A DNA stretch of 64,000 nucleotides from Sphingomonas sp. OK281 (GCF_900115295.1 NZ_FOVZ01000001.1:372001-436000), one strand, 5' to 3'. Positions 27,892-36,172 are shown, counted from the stretch's first letter. Notes: a model not told the origin generated them from the sequence alone. A program made the numbers and translations.

Positions 27892-28139
27892 ATGGCGGGC
27901 ACCCGTTCCCTATTGGCGCGCATACAGCGGCTAGAGCAGGCACGGGCGCCCCTCCGGTCGCCGTTTGATATTGCGTACGGCTCCACAGCGGCATTCTGCA
28001 CCACGCTCAAGACGGTGTGGATGCCGGCGACCTCGACAGCCGCGACATGGTCGGGGTCATCGCTGCGATTACCCGATGGGACACGGAGGGTGTTTGGGCA
28101 GTGTGGCAGCGCAGCCGCCCATGGCACCACACCCGATGA
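27892..28139 (+). pseudogene. Small phage gene split by a frameshift
   Basis: The start MAGTRSLLARIQRLEQAR and the segment RSPFDIAYGS match a small protein family common in sphingomonad prophages. The expected C-terminal half, DGVDAGDLDSRDMVGVIAAI then WAVWQRSRPWHH, is present but in another frame, beginning near 28011. A single indel between about 27990 and 28010 restores one protein of about 82 residues. In the restored frame the stop (28137-28139) overlaps the ATG of the next gene as ATGA, just as in the neighbouring genes, which supports the reconstruction. As written, the first frame runs on to 28152 with an unrelated tail. Confidence 0.7.
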
Positions 28140-28513
28140 GCACGGCGCCTAGCTGGCTTGTCGCGTACCGGCAGGGGCACCAGCGGCCGCAAGCACCTGC
28201 CAAGCCGCTACGGCGCCCAGTGCCCACGCCAGCCCGGCCCCAGCCCGAACCCATGCCCGGACGGCGTACCGATCCGCAGGGGTTCTCCGAGCCGCTCCCG
28301 TGGTCAGACGATAACGGCGTTCGACGCGAGGCGGTGCTGGACACGGATTGCAGGCCACCACGCGTCATCCGCCGGGTAGGTTGGCTGCGATGCCTACGGT
28401 GCCGCCGGTCGTTCTTCAGTGAGGACGTAACACGTATGCGCTTGTGCAGTGGCCAGCACGGCTGCCGCAACGACGACGAGCGCCATGTTTCGGGCGGGTC
28501 ACCAGTCGATTGA
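28136..28513 (+). CDS. Small zinc-ribbon-like phage protein
   Basis: The 125-residue protein has a Pro/Arg-rich N-terminal half and a C-terminal CLRCRRSFFSEDVTRMRLC segment with a further Cys, a four-Cys zinc-ribbon pattern. It starts at an ATG overlapping the reconstructed stop of the preceding gene. It is the last plus-strand gene of this block; the endolysin gene converges from the right 3 bp away. Confidence 0.6.
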   Translation: MSTAPSWLVAYRQGHQRPQAPAKPLRRPVPTPARPQPEPMPGRRTDPQGFSEPLPWSDDNGVRREAVLDTDCRPPRVIRRVGWLRCLRCRRSFFSEDVTRMRLCSGQHGCRNDDERHVSGGSPVD

Positions 28514-28516
28514 GTT

Positions 28517-29269
28517 TCAGAGAAAGCTGCGTCGCCAACGGGCGGCGGCGCGGTGCGCGGGGTAAGCTTGACCCGCGCCGAGGACCAGCGGACGGTCCCT
28601 CGTTAATCGAACATCCGCAGTAGCGGGGAGGCCTCCTTTTCTTCCTGACGCTACCGGCGCCTCGCACCCACCAGCGACGAGCGCGGCTTGGAACGACATC
28701 GCGCAGCCCGCGACCTTCTCGGCGCGGTCGATACCGTTGATGATGCGACGCGCCGAGGTGAACTGGACGAGGGTGGCCGGCCCCTTAGCGGGCAGGTAAC
28801 TCGAGAAGCGCTTCGTGGTGAACCAGCCTTCCGTCATCCCGAGCACCATGATCTGCGCAGAGATATCGGTCTCGAGCGCGCGATCGTAGTTCGACGTCAG
28901 AGCCCCCTTGAGGCCGAGCTCGTCGTCTGCCCGCTGGTAGTTATAGTCCCACGTCAGCTGGACATCGCCGCGGCCGTAGGCAATCTGACCTGCATGCTTT
29001 CCCGGCTTGCCATATGGATAATTGCGGCCGCGTCCGATCTCTGGAATCGGCTGCATGCGCTGGCCGGTTTCGTGGAACGAGGTGGCGAGCCCATACGCGA
29101 CGTACGCCAGGGGCGAGGCAGCCGCAGCGAACGCGGCAAGCTTCGCCTGGATGCCCTCGACCTGCGCCTTCGTCATCGTCCCGAACAGCGGGCGAATGGA
29201 CGCGAAGAATTTATCCGGAGACGCCAGCCCGTGCGCAGGACGCGCAGGGGCGGTCGGGGAGGGACCCAT
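28517..29269 (-). CDS. Phage endolysin, GH19 chitinase/lysozyme-like
   Basis: The 250-residue protein carries the GH19-like endolysin core: LATSFHETGQRMQPIPEIGRG (catalytic Glu in the HET motif) and AYGRGDVQLTWDYNYQRADDEL, then ISAQIMVLGMTEGWFT. It should cut peptidoglycan during lysis. The ATG at 29269 has AAGTGGA just upstream. The last 50 residues, after FQAALVAGG, become Arg/Ala/Pro-rich and unlike the family, so the 3' end may have been altered where it meets the left module. A two-helix membrane protein encoded divergently could be the holin. Confidence 0.75.
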   Translation of the reverse strand: MGPSPTAPARPAHGLASPDKFFASIRPLFGTMTKAQVEGIQAKLAAFAAAASPLAYVAYGLATSFHETGQRMQPIPEIGRGRNYPYGKPGKHAGQIAYGRGDVQLTWDYNYQRADDELGLKGALTSNYDRALETDISAQIMVLGMTEGWFTTKRFSSYLPAKGPATLVQFTSARRIINGIDRAEKVAGCAMSFQAALVAGGCEAPVASGRKGGLPATADVRLTRDRPLVLGAGQAYPAHRAAARWRRSFL

Positions 29270-29446
29270 TCCACTTCGATGCCGGGGCAGGAGGCGATCG
29301 GGTGGCCGAGGGGGCTGCTGGGGAGGCCTCAGGGCTGGCGCCGCCGACCCGCTTCGCCTTGGCTTCGGTCAGAGCGGTGTTGGCAGTTCGCACGGTCGGC
29401 TTCATGGTGCGATCGCGCAACATAGTGGGGAGAATCGAGGGTGAGC

Positions 29447-29719
29447 ATGGGGGTAGCTGTCAACTGGATGGCGGTAGCGGTGCAGTTTGCAGCAGCGATA
29501 GTTTGGATCGCCTCAACTCGCGTCAGCGTGAGTGCGAAGCAGGTGGAGGCTAGCTACCGGCGCGAAACGGGCAGAAGTGGAGGCCCTGCGATGACCGTCG
29601 ATGGCAAGGGCCGAGAGGTCAACGCTACGGCCGCCAGACAAAGTCTCTGGAGCGGTTACGCGGCCCTGGTAACAGCCGCGGGTGTTGCCCTTCAAGCGCT
29701 CGCTAACGCCCTCCCGTGA
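29447..29719 (+). CDS. Small two-helix membrane protein, holin candidate
   Basis: The 90-residue product has hydrophobic segments WMAVAVQFAAAIVWIA (residues 7-22) and GYAALVTAAGVALQALANAL (near the C-terminus) around a polar middle, the topology of small holins. ATG 29447 has GAGG seven bases upstream; a GTG at 29441 is also possible. Its place next to the endolysin supports a lysis role, but it is on the opposite strand and the assignment is inference. Confidence 0.5.
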   Translation: MGVAVNWMAVAVQFAAAIVWIASTRVSVSAKQVEASYRRETGRSGGPAMTVDGKGREVNATAARQSLWSGYAALVTAAGVALQALANALP

Positions 29720-29797
29720 CATCGACCAAGCGGTTCAACTTACCTTCCTTGCCTACTACGAGAGTCAAAGCGCGAGGTCGTTTGCGCATCCTGATGA

Positions 29798-30457
29798 TCA
29801 TCTCCGTGCGGTTGCGAGGGCTCGTCTGAGTGCTTGGGTGAAGACTTGCGGCGCGTGCCGATCGAGATGGGCACGCGCGCGCTGTTCGAAGGGCAGGCGC
29901 TTGGGCACCTCGGTAGTGTCCTTGAACTGGATGAGCAGCTTCAGGCCTGCGCGGGGCTGGGCACCCGATGAGCGTGCGCCACGTGGGCGCTTCGCTGCGA
30001 CAGGACGCTGCCATACGCCGTTGATGACCTTGCCTGCCTTCGTCTTGATCGGGCCGATGAACACGCCGCGCTTACCCTTGAGGGATGCGAGCTTGCCCTT
30101 GGTGAGGTTGCCGTACTGGTTGAGCCCGACGCCGCGCGGCGCGAGCATGCCGCGCTTGCTGCCCAGCGATCGGCGCCCGCCCACGACGTACGGCTCGAGA
30201 TATTGGGCCTGAATATCCTTGGCCGTGACCACCGCAATCTGGCTGGCCTTGGTGGCAACCTGGATGCGATAGGCGCGCTCGGTGAACGGCGTCGGCGTGC
30301 TGAACGTCTCGTCGATCAGCTTAATCTGGTCAGCGGCAACGCCCTTCGCCAGCGTGTTGAGCGCCAGCGACATCGCGAAGGGCACTTGCTTCGCACCCAA
30401 AGCGATCATTGAACGATGCAACGGACCAAGGCTGCCCTTGATCCCGATCGCGATCAC
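29798..30457 (-). CDS. Phage tail-assembly-type protein
   Basis: The 219-residue basic protein resembles minor tail / head-tail joining proteins: a helical start (SLALNTLAKGVAADQIKLID), then FTERAYRIQVATKASQ and a KLLIQFKD strand close to the end. It starts at a GTG overlapping the previous stop (GTGA). It is the only candidate morphogenesis gene in the element, so it is probably a relic. The exact tail function cannot be assigned. Confidence 0.5.
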   Translation of the reverse strand: MIAIGIKGSLGPLHRSMIALGAKQVPFAMSLALNTLAKGVAADQIKLIDETFSTPTPFTERAYRIQVATKASQIAVVTAKDIQAQYLEPYVVGGRRSLGSKRGMLAPRGVGLNQYGNLTKGKLASLKGKRGVFIGPIKTKAGKVINGVWQRPVAAKRPRGARSSGAQPRAGLKLLIQFKDTTEVPKRLPFEQRARAHLDRHAPQVFTQALRRALATARR

Positions 30458-30636
30458 CGGCGACCACGCACCGCGGCGCGGAGATCTATCGACGCCTGCT
30501 CGGCCTCTTCGATCAGGCGCTCGCTGCGACCGTAATGCCGCGAACCGCTCGCCATGTCCTCGGCAATACGCAGCACGCGCATGCCGATAGCCTCGACATG
30601 GTCGGCAGTGGTAAGCCGCAATTGCGGTGCAGCCAT
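30454..30636 (-). CDS. Small hypothetical prophage protein
   Basis: The 60-residue product starts at ATG 30636 behind a strong GGGGAGG and overlaps the next gene by GTGA. It is helical (DHVEAIGMRVLRIAEDMASG) with no known domain. Coupling to the tail-type gene supports it as real. Confidence 0.6.
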   Translation of the reverse strand: MAAPQLRLTTADHVEAIGMRVLRIAEDMASGSRHYGRSERLIEEAEQASIDLRAAVRGRR

Positions 30637-30656
30637 CTAGGCCTCCCCATACGACA

Positions 30657-30685
30657 AGAGCCGCAGCCTTCGCAGGCGCGGCTCT
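30657..30685. other. Strong hairpin between prophage genes
   Basis: AGAGCCGC (30657-30664) pairs with GCGGCTCT (30678-30685), and the inner GCCT/AGGC extends the stem around a TCGC loop with one bulged A. It lies between the lipoprotein stop and the next minus-strand start. It lacks a T-run, so it is a terminator candidate only. Confidence 0.45.
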
Positions 30686-30724
30686 AACAACTGGTCATTT
30701 GCGTACGATGCGGGGGTGATGGTG

Positions 30725-31027
30725 TCAACTGTTCCGTGCACGTCTCGCGCAATTCGCACGCAGGTCGACATACTCGTCACCAACACCCGCCAAAGCTGCT
30801 TCGCCTTCCTGATAGATGAAGTTGCCAAAGCCGGTCCGCATTCCGTTCTTATCGATACTGCTGACCTGGCCGTAGTAACCTTGGCCGGAAGGGCAGGGCT
30901 GAACGGCACGAAACTTGGCGGACGGACCGTCGACTAGTTCGGCACGAACCGCATCGGTGGCATCGTCGACGTCGGGCGCGCTGCAGGATATCAAACCGAG
31001 CAGCGCAGAAATGAGAAGGTAGCGCAT
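30725..31027 (-). CDS. Small prophage lipoprotein
   Basis: From ATG 31027 the 100-residue product has a lipoprotein signal peptide, MRYLLISALLGLISCS, with the lipobox LISC placing the lipidated Cys at residue 15. The mature part is acidic and includes VQPCPSGQGYYGQVSSID. It might be a lysis accessory or a lysogenic conversion protein; no family was recognised. Confidence 0.6.
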   Translation of the reverse strand: MRYLLISALLGLISCSAPDVDDATDAVRAELVDGPSAKFRAVQPCPSGQGYYGQVSSIDKNGMRTGFGNFIYQEGEAALAGVGDEYVDLRANCARRARNS

Positions 31028-31088
31028 AGGCTCATCTAGCGCCGAGAAGGCGACAGGCAACCAGTCGGTTGCCCGTGCCCCTCTCGGG

Positions 31089-31664
31089 TCAGAAACTCAG
31101 CCGTTCGTTCATCGCGATGACGTCTGCAACGAACTGGACCGTGACACGAGCGGCTGCGACTTGGTCATTGCGGCATTCGGTCAACGCGGATCCGGCGAAA
31201 CCCGCGGTCTCGTCGAATCGACATATGTTCTCGAAAACCGACCAGTATCTAGCTGGCACATAGCCCTTGATCCGCTTCAGATCGTCGAGGGCTTCCTGCT
31301 CTGCCCACCCGTTGCCCTGACCGGCGCCGGGGATGCGCGCCAGATCCATGACGAGACCCTTGCCTCCCAGGCGCGACCATAGCGTCTCGCAGTGATCGAT
31401 CGCGGCCACCTGGCTATTGGACAACAGCTTGGCAGCCTTCCAGCGCGCCACCGGCGTACCGCCACGGTTGATCAGCGTCTGTGTGGTAACCACCCGGCCG
31501 CCATCTCGCAGCGGGACATCCACGATCGCGTGCATGCCCTTCGCGACCTGGATCGCCGGTGCGCCGATGGCTTCGGCTTTCGCGCCGATGGCTTCTGCTA
31601 ATCGCTGCGCAGGCGACTTCGGAACCCGCTTGATCTTCGTACTGGCCTTTGGTCCCCGTGCCAT
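31089..31664 (-). CDS. Conserved prophage-type hypothetical protein
   Basis: The 191-residue protein has a basic N-terminus (KASTKIKRVPKSPAQRLAEA) and a helical core containing RWKAAKLLSNSQVAAIDHCE, RIKGYVPARYWSVFENIC and FDETAGFAG. Such sequence is familiar from sphingomonad prophages, in early genes downstream of DnaB, but no named domain was assigned. ATG 31664 is preceded by a G-rich site. Confidence 0.6.
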   Translation of the reverse strand: MARGPKASTKIKRVPKSPAQRLAEAIGAKAEAIGAPAIQVAKGMHAIVDVPLRDGGRVVTTQTLINRGGTPVARWKAAKLLSNSQVAAIDHCETLWSRLGGKGLVMDLARIPGAGQGNGWAEQEALDDLKRIKGYVPARYWSVFENICRFDETAGFAGSALTECRNDQVAAARVTVQFVADVIAMNERLSF

Positions 31665-31832
31665 CGTTCAGCCCCCGTGCCGAGTTGTGAATGCCAATGA
31701 TTCTGATCGGCTTGCTGCTCGGTCTTCCGACGCCGTGCGCCGGATTGGAACCAAACCCTTGTAAAGACGATGTAAGTAGATCGATGTTAGGTTCTGCAAC
31801 TGATCGTTTACACATTTCAGCAGGAGCGCCGA

Positions 31833-32000
31833 ATGCCGACCGACCGCCGCTCTCATCGAGCGAGTGAGCATCCGATCGACGGGTCGCTGGCCGAACGCGC
31901 AAGCTATTTCAGCATGCTCGCGCGTTGGGCACGAGGTGAGGTGAACCACTGGGATTCGAACATCAGCGGCGACAGGACTATGAGCGCTAGCCAAAGATAG
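31833..32000 (+). CDS. Small 55-residue ORF with strong ribosome binding site
   Basis: ATG 31833 follows AGGAG by seven bases. The product contains SLAERASYFSMLARWARGE and has no known domain. It lies on the opposite strand to its neighbours and just before the STAS-like gene. The ribosome binding site is the main support. Confidence 0.4.
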   Translation: MPTDRRSHRASEHPIDGSLAERASYFSMLARWARGEVNHWDSNISGDRTMSASQR

Positions 32001-32108
32001 ACGGCGGCCCAGAGCGCCGGCTGTCGATACCCTGACTGTGATCGCCGAGACCAAGTTTTTGAAATTGCAGGCAACGTTTTCGTAAGCGGTGAGGTCTACT
32101 CGGTAGGT

Positions 32109-32480
32109 ATGTCCCCACGCTTCACGATCACCACCACCCCCGCGCTCAACTTGGTGACGATCACCATGGGTGGGTTCTTCGCTCAGGCCGACATCGACGC
32201 GTTCGAACATGCCCGAAACGTTGCCCATCGCGAGCTTCGGTGCGGCCCCAATCAGCACATCACCTTGGTCGATATGCGAGAGATGCTGATCCAGTCCCAG
32301 GAGGCGATCGTCGGGTTCCAGCGGGTCCTGAACAACCACGCCACCAAGTCCAAGCGCATCGCGATCGTCACGAGCAAGACGCTTTCGCGAATGCAGGTCG
32401 AACGGGCCGCAGAACGGCGAGACGTCCAGTACTTCAGCGGCGAGCCCACGGAAGCGAAGGAGTGGTTGCTGGCTGGCTAA
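32109..32480 (+). CDS. SpoIIAA/STAS-like domain protein
   Basis: The 123-residue protein has alternating beta strands and helices typical of the SpoIIAA-like fold: FTITTTPALNLVTITMGG, HITLVDMREMLIQSQEAI, RIAIVTSKTLSRMQVERAA and YFSGEPTEAKEWLLAG. Proteins of this type are common small cytoplasmic factors in sphingomonads; a role is not established. It stands alone on the plus strand within a minus-strand prophage operon, so it may be a later insertion or cargo (inference). Confidence 0.65.
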   Translation: MSPRFTITTTPALNLVTITMGGFFAQADIDAFEHARNVAHRELRCGPNQHITLVDMREMLIQSQEAIVGFQRVLNNHATKSKRIAIVTSKTLSRMQVERAAERRDVQYFSGEPTEAKEWLLAG

Positions 32481-32503
32481 TCCACGTAGAGGGCGCGAGG
32501 CGA

Positions 32504-33343
32504 TCACGCGTGCTCCTCCAGCTTCCGGGCATCCGCCGGCGGACCGGGTATGGCCATCCGTCGGTAACGTTCCGCCGTAGACCGGCTGGCCTCCCGAGCC
32601 TCGTCCTGCGCCGCGACCTTCGTTCGCAAACGTGCCTCGATCCACGACACCGGCTCAGCTCGACCGGCAGCGCTGAGCAACGCTGCGTTCGTCGCCTCCT
32701 CGCCATGATTTTTGAACCACTTGGCTATGAGGCTGCGAGCCGTTTTGGCCGACAGTCCAGCCTCACCCAGCAACGCCACGCCAGCGTCGAACAAAACCTT
32801 TTTCGGATCGATCGGCGACGGCACGGCGCCCGTTACGATAGTAACGGAATCTTTCTTCTGTCCCTCTCCCTGTCCCTTGGGAGGCTCAAGGATTCCAAAA
32901 GTCGTCCCTGAAGGATCGCTTTGGGAATGCTGCTGTTCGTCCTTTTGGGATCCCCACCGCTTGCTGTTACCCTTCTTCGAGCGCTCCCGGTAGGACAGTT
33001 TCTTGGCCCAAGCCTCGGTTGCTTTCTCGCAGACAACGGGGTGATACAAACGACCGTCGCTGCACTCTACGAAGCCCCGGAGCGCAATTGTCCTCAACTT
33101 TTTCCATTTCGTGCCTGCGCCGGACAGATGAGCGAGCACGCGATCATCGGCTGGCAGGCTGCCGGCTGGCACCTGCTGCCAAGCCTTGCACCACAGGGTC
33201 ATAGCTGCCTTGAACTCGTCACCACTCGACAAGGCGAACAGGTCGCTGTCGAGCAGGCGCACGGTATCGACCGGCATGAATGCGAAGTCCCGCAGGTCGC
33301 AATCGGACGGGGTGAGAGGGGCGGGCAAATCAGCGTTCGGCAT
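32504..33343 (-). CDS. DUF1376-domain phage replication protein
   Basis: From ATG 33343 the 279-residue protein has a DUF1376 domain at residues 15-110: FAFMPVDTVRLLDSDLFALS, GDEFKAAMTLWCKAWQQVP and LRGFVECSDGRLYHPVVCEK. A basic linker and a helical C-terminal part follow. DUF1376 proteins sit in phage early regions and resemble replication initiators or helicase loaders. The gene begins two bases after the DnaB stop codon, so the two are coupled, which supports a loader-type role (inference). Confidence 0.8.
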   Translation of the reverse strand: MPNADLPAPLTPSDCDLRDFAFMPVDTVRLLDSDLFALSSGDEFKAAMTLWCKAWQQVPAGSLPADDRVLAHLSGAGTKWKKLRTIALRGFVECSDGRLYHPVVCEKATEAWAKKLSYRERSKKGNSKRWGSQKDEQQHSQSDPSGTTFGILEPPKGQGEGQKKDSVTIVTGAVPSPIDPKKVLFDAGVALLGEAGLSAKTARSLIAKWFKNHGEEATNAALLSAAGRAEPVSWIEARLRTKVAAQDEAREASRSTAERYRRMAIPGPPADARKLEEHA

Positions 33344-33345
33344 TA

Positions 33346-34767
33346 TTATGCACCTTCCCTGGAGCTGTAAAAATCGCTGCCGCGGACCGCTGAATTTGCG
33401 CCGAAGAACCAGCCGATAGCCTTGCCGGAGGGGCCGCTGCGCCGCTTGGGGACGAGAAACTCGACCTTGTTGCGCACTGCTTCCATGTCCGTTCGCCAAT
33501 CCTCGTATTTCTTGTCGAAGGGGTCCGGCTCCTCCTTCTTGAGGTATTCCTCCTCACGGTAGATGAAGAGAATCACGTCGGCGTCCTGCTCGATCTGGCC
33601 GCTGTCACGGAGGTCGGATGGCATGGGTCGTTTGTCCGGACGCTTCTCGACGTCTCGGCTGAGCTGGGCCACCGCCATCACGACGAGGCTTTCGGATTTG
33701 GCGAACTGCTTGAGCCCGACGCTGACCTCGCTCGCATGCTCGTAAGGTGACATGCCCTTGCGGCTGTGCGCCATCAATTGAAGGTAGTCGACGACGACCA
33801 GCTCTAGCTTTTCACCCATGGCGGCGAGGCGGCGCTTGTGGCTGCGCGCCTGGCGGATCAGCTTGGCGAGCGTCAGGCCCGAGGTTTCGTTGATTTCGAT
33901 CGGCAGTTCGTCGAACCGCTCCTTGGCAGCGATTACGGCGCCCATCTCGTGCGGTCGCACGGTGCCATCGCGGACGTGCTCGTAAGACACGCCGCCGCGG
34001 GGTGAGAAGGTCATGTCAGCGAGCATGCGCCGGGTGAGTTCGTCAGCGCTCATCTCAAGCGAGAAAATAAGGACGCCATGACCCATGCCGGCCGCGCCAA
34101 TCGAATAGGACGTGACCAGCGAGGTCTTGCCCATGCCGGGACGGCCGCCGACGACGACCAGGTTCGACGGGCGCAACACGCCGATCGCGCTGTCGAGCGA
34201 GTTGATGGTCCCGCAACGGACGCCAATTATCGGTTTGCCGAAGCTGTTGATGACCGCGTCGGCATACTGACCAACGGATCCCTGCGCGGAGACGACCTGC
34301 TCGGCCAACTCGGCGACCGCTTCATCGGCGTTCGCAACCAGTTCCTCGCGTGTCACTGACAGGTCGCGCGCTGACGCGACGACGTCCTTCAGGCCTGCTA
34401 CCATCCGCCGCCGGCTGGACAGCATGGTGATCTGATCAAAGTACGCCTTCGTCCGTGCCTTCGGTCCGGCATTCAGGTTGGCGGCGGCCAGGACTGAATA
34501 CGCGCGCGGCCATTCGCCATCTTCGGCAAAGTGCGGGGCAAGCGTCACAACGTCGACTGCGCCGGTTGCCGATTGCTCGATCATCTTGCCGTAGATGCGA
34601 CCGTACAGCGGGACCGAGAAGTCGGCCGGACGGCAGCGATCGGCAACCTCGTCGATCAGCCGATTGTTGGCGAGCAGATCGCCAAGAAAGCCGATCTCGG
34701 CCTCGACATTGTAAAGCGGGCTCGCCGTCTCGGCTGTCGCGAACTGCTCCTCGAAAGCGCCGCTCAT
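33346..34767 (-). CDS. Phage replicative DNA helicase, DnaB family
   Basis: The 473-residue protein has the DnaB N-terminal domain (LYNVEAEIGFLGDLLANNRL) and a RecA-type core with Walker A VVGGRPGMGKTS, Walker B LELVVVDYLQLMAHSR, and AVAQLSRDVEKRPDKRP followed by SDLRDSGQIEQDADVILFIY. It would unwind DNA at the phage origin. Its ATG overlaps the TGA of a Toprim remnant (ATGA), so an intact primase gene once preceded it. The protein itself appears complete. Confidence 0.92.
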   Translation of the reverse strand: MSGAFEEQFATAETASPLYNVEAEIGFLGDLLANNRLIDEVADRCRPADFSVPLYGRIYGKMIEQSATGAVDVVTLAPHFAEDGEWPRAYSVLAAANLNAGPKARTKAYFDQITMLSSRRRMVAGLKDVVASARDLSVTREELVANADEAVAELAEQVVSAQGSVGQYADAVINSFGKPIIGVRCGTINSLDSAIGVLRPSNLVVVGGRPGMGKTSLVTSYSIGAAGMGHGVLIFSLEMSADELTRRMLADMTFSPRGGVSYEHVRDGTVRPHEMGAVIAAKERFDELPIEINETSGLTLAKLIRQARSHKRRLAAMGEKLELVVVDYLQLMAHSRKGMSPYEHASEVSVGLKQFAKSESLVVMAVAQLSRDVEKRPDKRPMPSDLRDSGQIEQDADVILFIYREEEYLKKEEPDPFDKKYEDWRTDMEAVRNKVEFLVPKRRSGPSGKAIGWFFGANSAVRGSDFYSSREGA

Positions 34768-35125
34768 GCCCGGATGCCCCGCAGCTGGTCGTTCCAGTCC
34801 TTGAAGCCTTCAGCTGGCCACATGATCCGCGTCGAGTAGCCGTGCTCGATGAGCTCTTCCTCGACCTTTTCAACGGCAGCGCGACCGGCTGCATCGTTCT
34901 GGCCGGCGATAACGATCGAGACGATGCGACGCGGGTATCCCGAGAATTACGCAACGCGTTGTCTGCGTCGATTTCGTTCCGGACGATCTCGCGCAACCGA
35001 GCTTCCTGCTCGGGCGTGAACGGCGAGAGGGCGCTGCCCTCCGAAGGCAACGCGCTATGGTTTTGGCTGCTCGCATCGCGTCGATTGATTTCGCGGGACT
35101 GCTTGGCAGAGTCGGGGCGGATCAT
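34764..35125 (-). pseudogene. Early phage gene fused out of frame to a primase (Toprim) remnant
   Basis: Two pieces in different frames meet near 34930-34950. The 3' piece, open from 34946, encodes RRIVSIVIAGQNDAAGRAAV then IMWPAEGFKDWNDQLRG, the end of a Toprim-domain phage primase whose stop overlaps the DnaB start. The 5' piece starts at ATG 35125 (overlapping the Cro-like stop) and encodes about 65 residues with FTPEQEARLREIVRNEIDAD. A deletion joining the two genes is the simplest explanation. As written, the 35125 frame continues out of frame into dnaB as far as 34436, which is unlikely to be functional. Confidence 0.65.
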
Positions 35126-35334
35126 GCTGCGCGTTCAATGCCACTGGGCACCAGCTCTTCGACGGTGACAGCAAGGTTATTTACCCTTGCTGCGGCCATC
35201 ACCTCACGAAACCGATGCGCCGGTATCGTCTGCCTTTCCCACCAACCCTGCACCGTCGTGTGATTTCGGTGACCAAGCTTTTTAGCCATCGGCTGAATGC
35301 CCCCAAACCGGGCGATAATGGTACGAATGCTCAT
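35122..35334 (-). CDS. Cro-like regulator with carph-isopro type helix-turn-helix
   Basis: The 70-residue protein reads SIRTIIARFGGIQPMAKKLG, then HTTVQGWWERQTIPAHRF, the small helix-turn-helix layout called carph-isopro in sphingomonad prophages. ATG 35334 is preferred over the upstream ATG at 35352, which lies in the operator. It is divergent from the CI-like gene with 71 bp between them, the position of Cro. Confidence 0.7.
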   Translation of the reverse strand: MSIRTIIARFGGIQPMAKKLGHRNHTTVQGWWERQTIPAHRFREVMAAARVNNLAVTVEELVPSGIERAA

Positions 35335-35345
35335 CGTGTATATAT

Positions 35346-35373
35346 TACGCATGACGCGTTACACGTCAACGTG
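35346..35373. promoter_or_regulatory. Operator region between Cro-like and CI-like genes
   Basis: TACGCAT-G-ACGCGTT (35346-35360) is a degenerate copy of the perfect palindrome at 36147-36161. A second short palindrome, CACGT-CA-ACGTG, follows at 35362-35373. Both lie in the AT-rich divergent promoter interval and are the natural candidates for repressor binding. Confidence 0.6.
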
Positions 35374-35405
35374 GATTGTGTATCACTCCGGAGGGATAAG
35401 GGGGT

Positions 35406-36140
35406 ATGAACAAAACGGTTGGTGAGCGCCTCAACGCATTAAAACGACGGAGCGGCATGTCCCTCACCGAAATAGCGCGGTTGGCGGGATATGCAGGCCC
35501 TTCGGGGCTTCAGCGCTATTTTCGTGACGACTACGACCCAGACGTTCTAGATTATCGGCTAGCCCTAAGGCTAAGTGAAGTAATGAAAGGCTCTGGCGAG
35601 CCAGGTATTGAGCCTTACGAGCTCATGTCCCTGACAGATCAGGGCGCGATGCTCGCGCAGCAGGGCGCGATCGCTGTTCAGCCAAAGTACGAAATAAGGG
35701 GATTTGTGTCGGTCTATATGGCTGAGCCGGTACGTTGGCAGCTTGCTAACGGAGGCGATACTATGGCTCTAAAATCTGTTGAGATATACTTCTCCGACTC
35801 CGTGTCAGCTTTTGTCGTTCCCGCGTGGCTTGAGAGGCGCGATGTGTACGCATTTTATCAAGCCGGTGACAGCATGTCTCCAAAGTTTGAGGACGGCGAC
35901 ATAATCTTTACAGAAGGAAAGCGGCGGGCTTCGCGCGGGGACTGTGCGCTAATCATTGTAGAGGACCGCGCTGACGGGGATACAGTAGTTGGGATTGTTG
36001 GTGAGATCGTAAAGTTAACCGAGGAAACTGTCGTTATTTCGCAATTGGCCGGTGATACGATCCATCTGCCGACGTCGCGGGTATCAGCTATCCGCCGTGT
36101 CATGCGACCGGAAGATCTGCTCGATGCGAATCCGAGTTGA
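35406..36140 (+). CDS. CI-like phage repressor (HTH plus S24 peptidase)
   Basis: The 244-residue protein has an N-terminal helix-turn-helix (GMSLTEIARLAGYAGPSGLQRYF, about residues 17-39) and a C-terminal S24 domain with Ser156 in AGDSMSPKFEDGD; Lys203 in EIVKLTEE is a candidate for the partner lysine. It should keep the prophage silent and be inactivated by self-cleavage during DNA damage. Codon use and base composition are more AT-rich than flanking genes, consistent with foreign origin. GGAGG lies upstream of ATG 35406. A matching palindrome follows the gene, so it may also control the cargo genes downstream. Confidence 0.88.
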   Translation: MNKTVGERLNALKRRSGMSLTEIARLAGYAGPSGLQRYFRDDYDPDVLDYRLALRLSEVMKGSGEPGIEPYELMSLTDQGAMLAQQGAIAVQPKYEIRGFVSVYMAEPVRWQLANGGDTMALKSVEIYFSDSVSAFVVPAWLERRDVYAFYQAGDSMSPKFEDGDIIFTEGKRRASRGDCALIIVEDRADGDTVVGIVGEIVKLTEETVVISQLAGDTIHLPTSRVSAIRRVMRPEDLLDANPS

Positions 36141-36146
36141 CTAGGT

Positions 36147-36161
36147 TACGCATCATGCGTA
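36147..36161. promoter_or_regulatory. Perfect palindromic operator after the repressor gene
   Basis: TACGCAT-C-ATGCGTA is a perfect 7-1-7 palindrome, 7 bp after the repressor stop. Its left arm is identical to the left arm of the divergent operator at 35346. It lies about 100 bp upstream of the 445-residue unknown gene. Confidence 0.65.
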
Positions 36162-36172
36162 TTTTCTACACA

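Noticed and set aside
31668..32645. 325-codon minus-strand frame over the STAS-like gene
   Set aside because: The plus-strand STAS-like protein has clear fold features; the minus frame does not.
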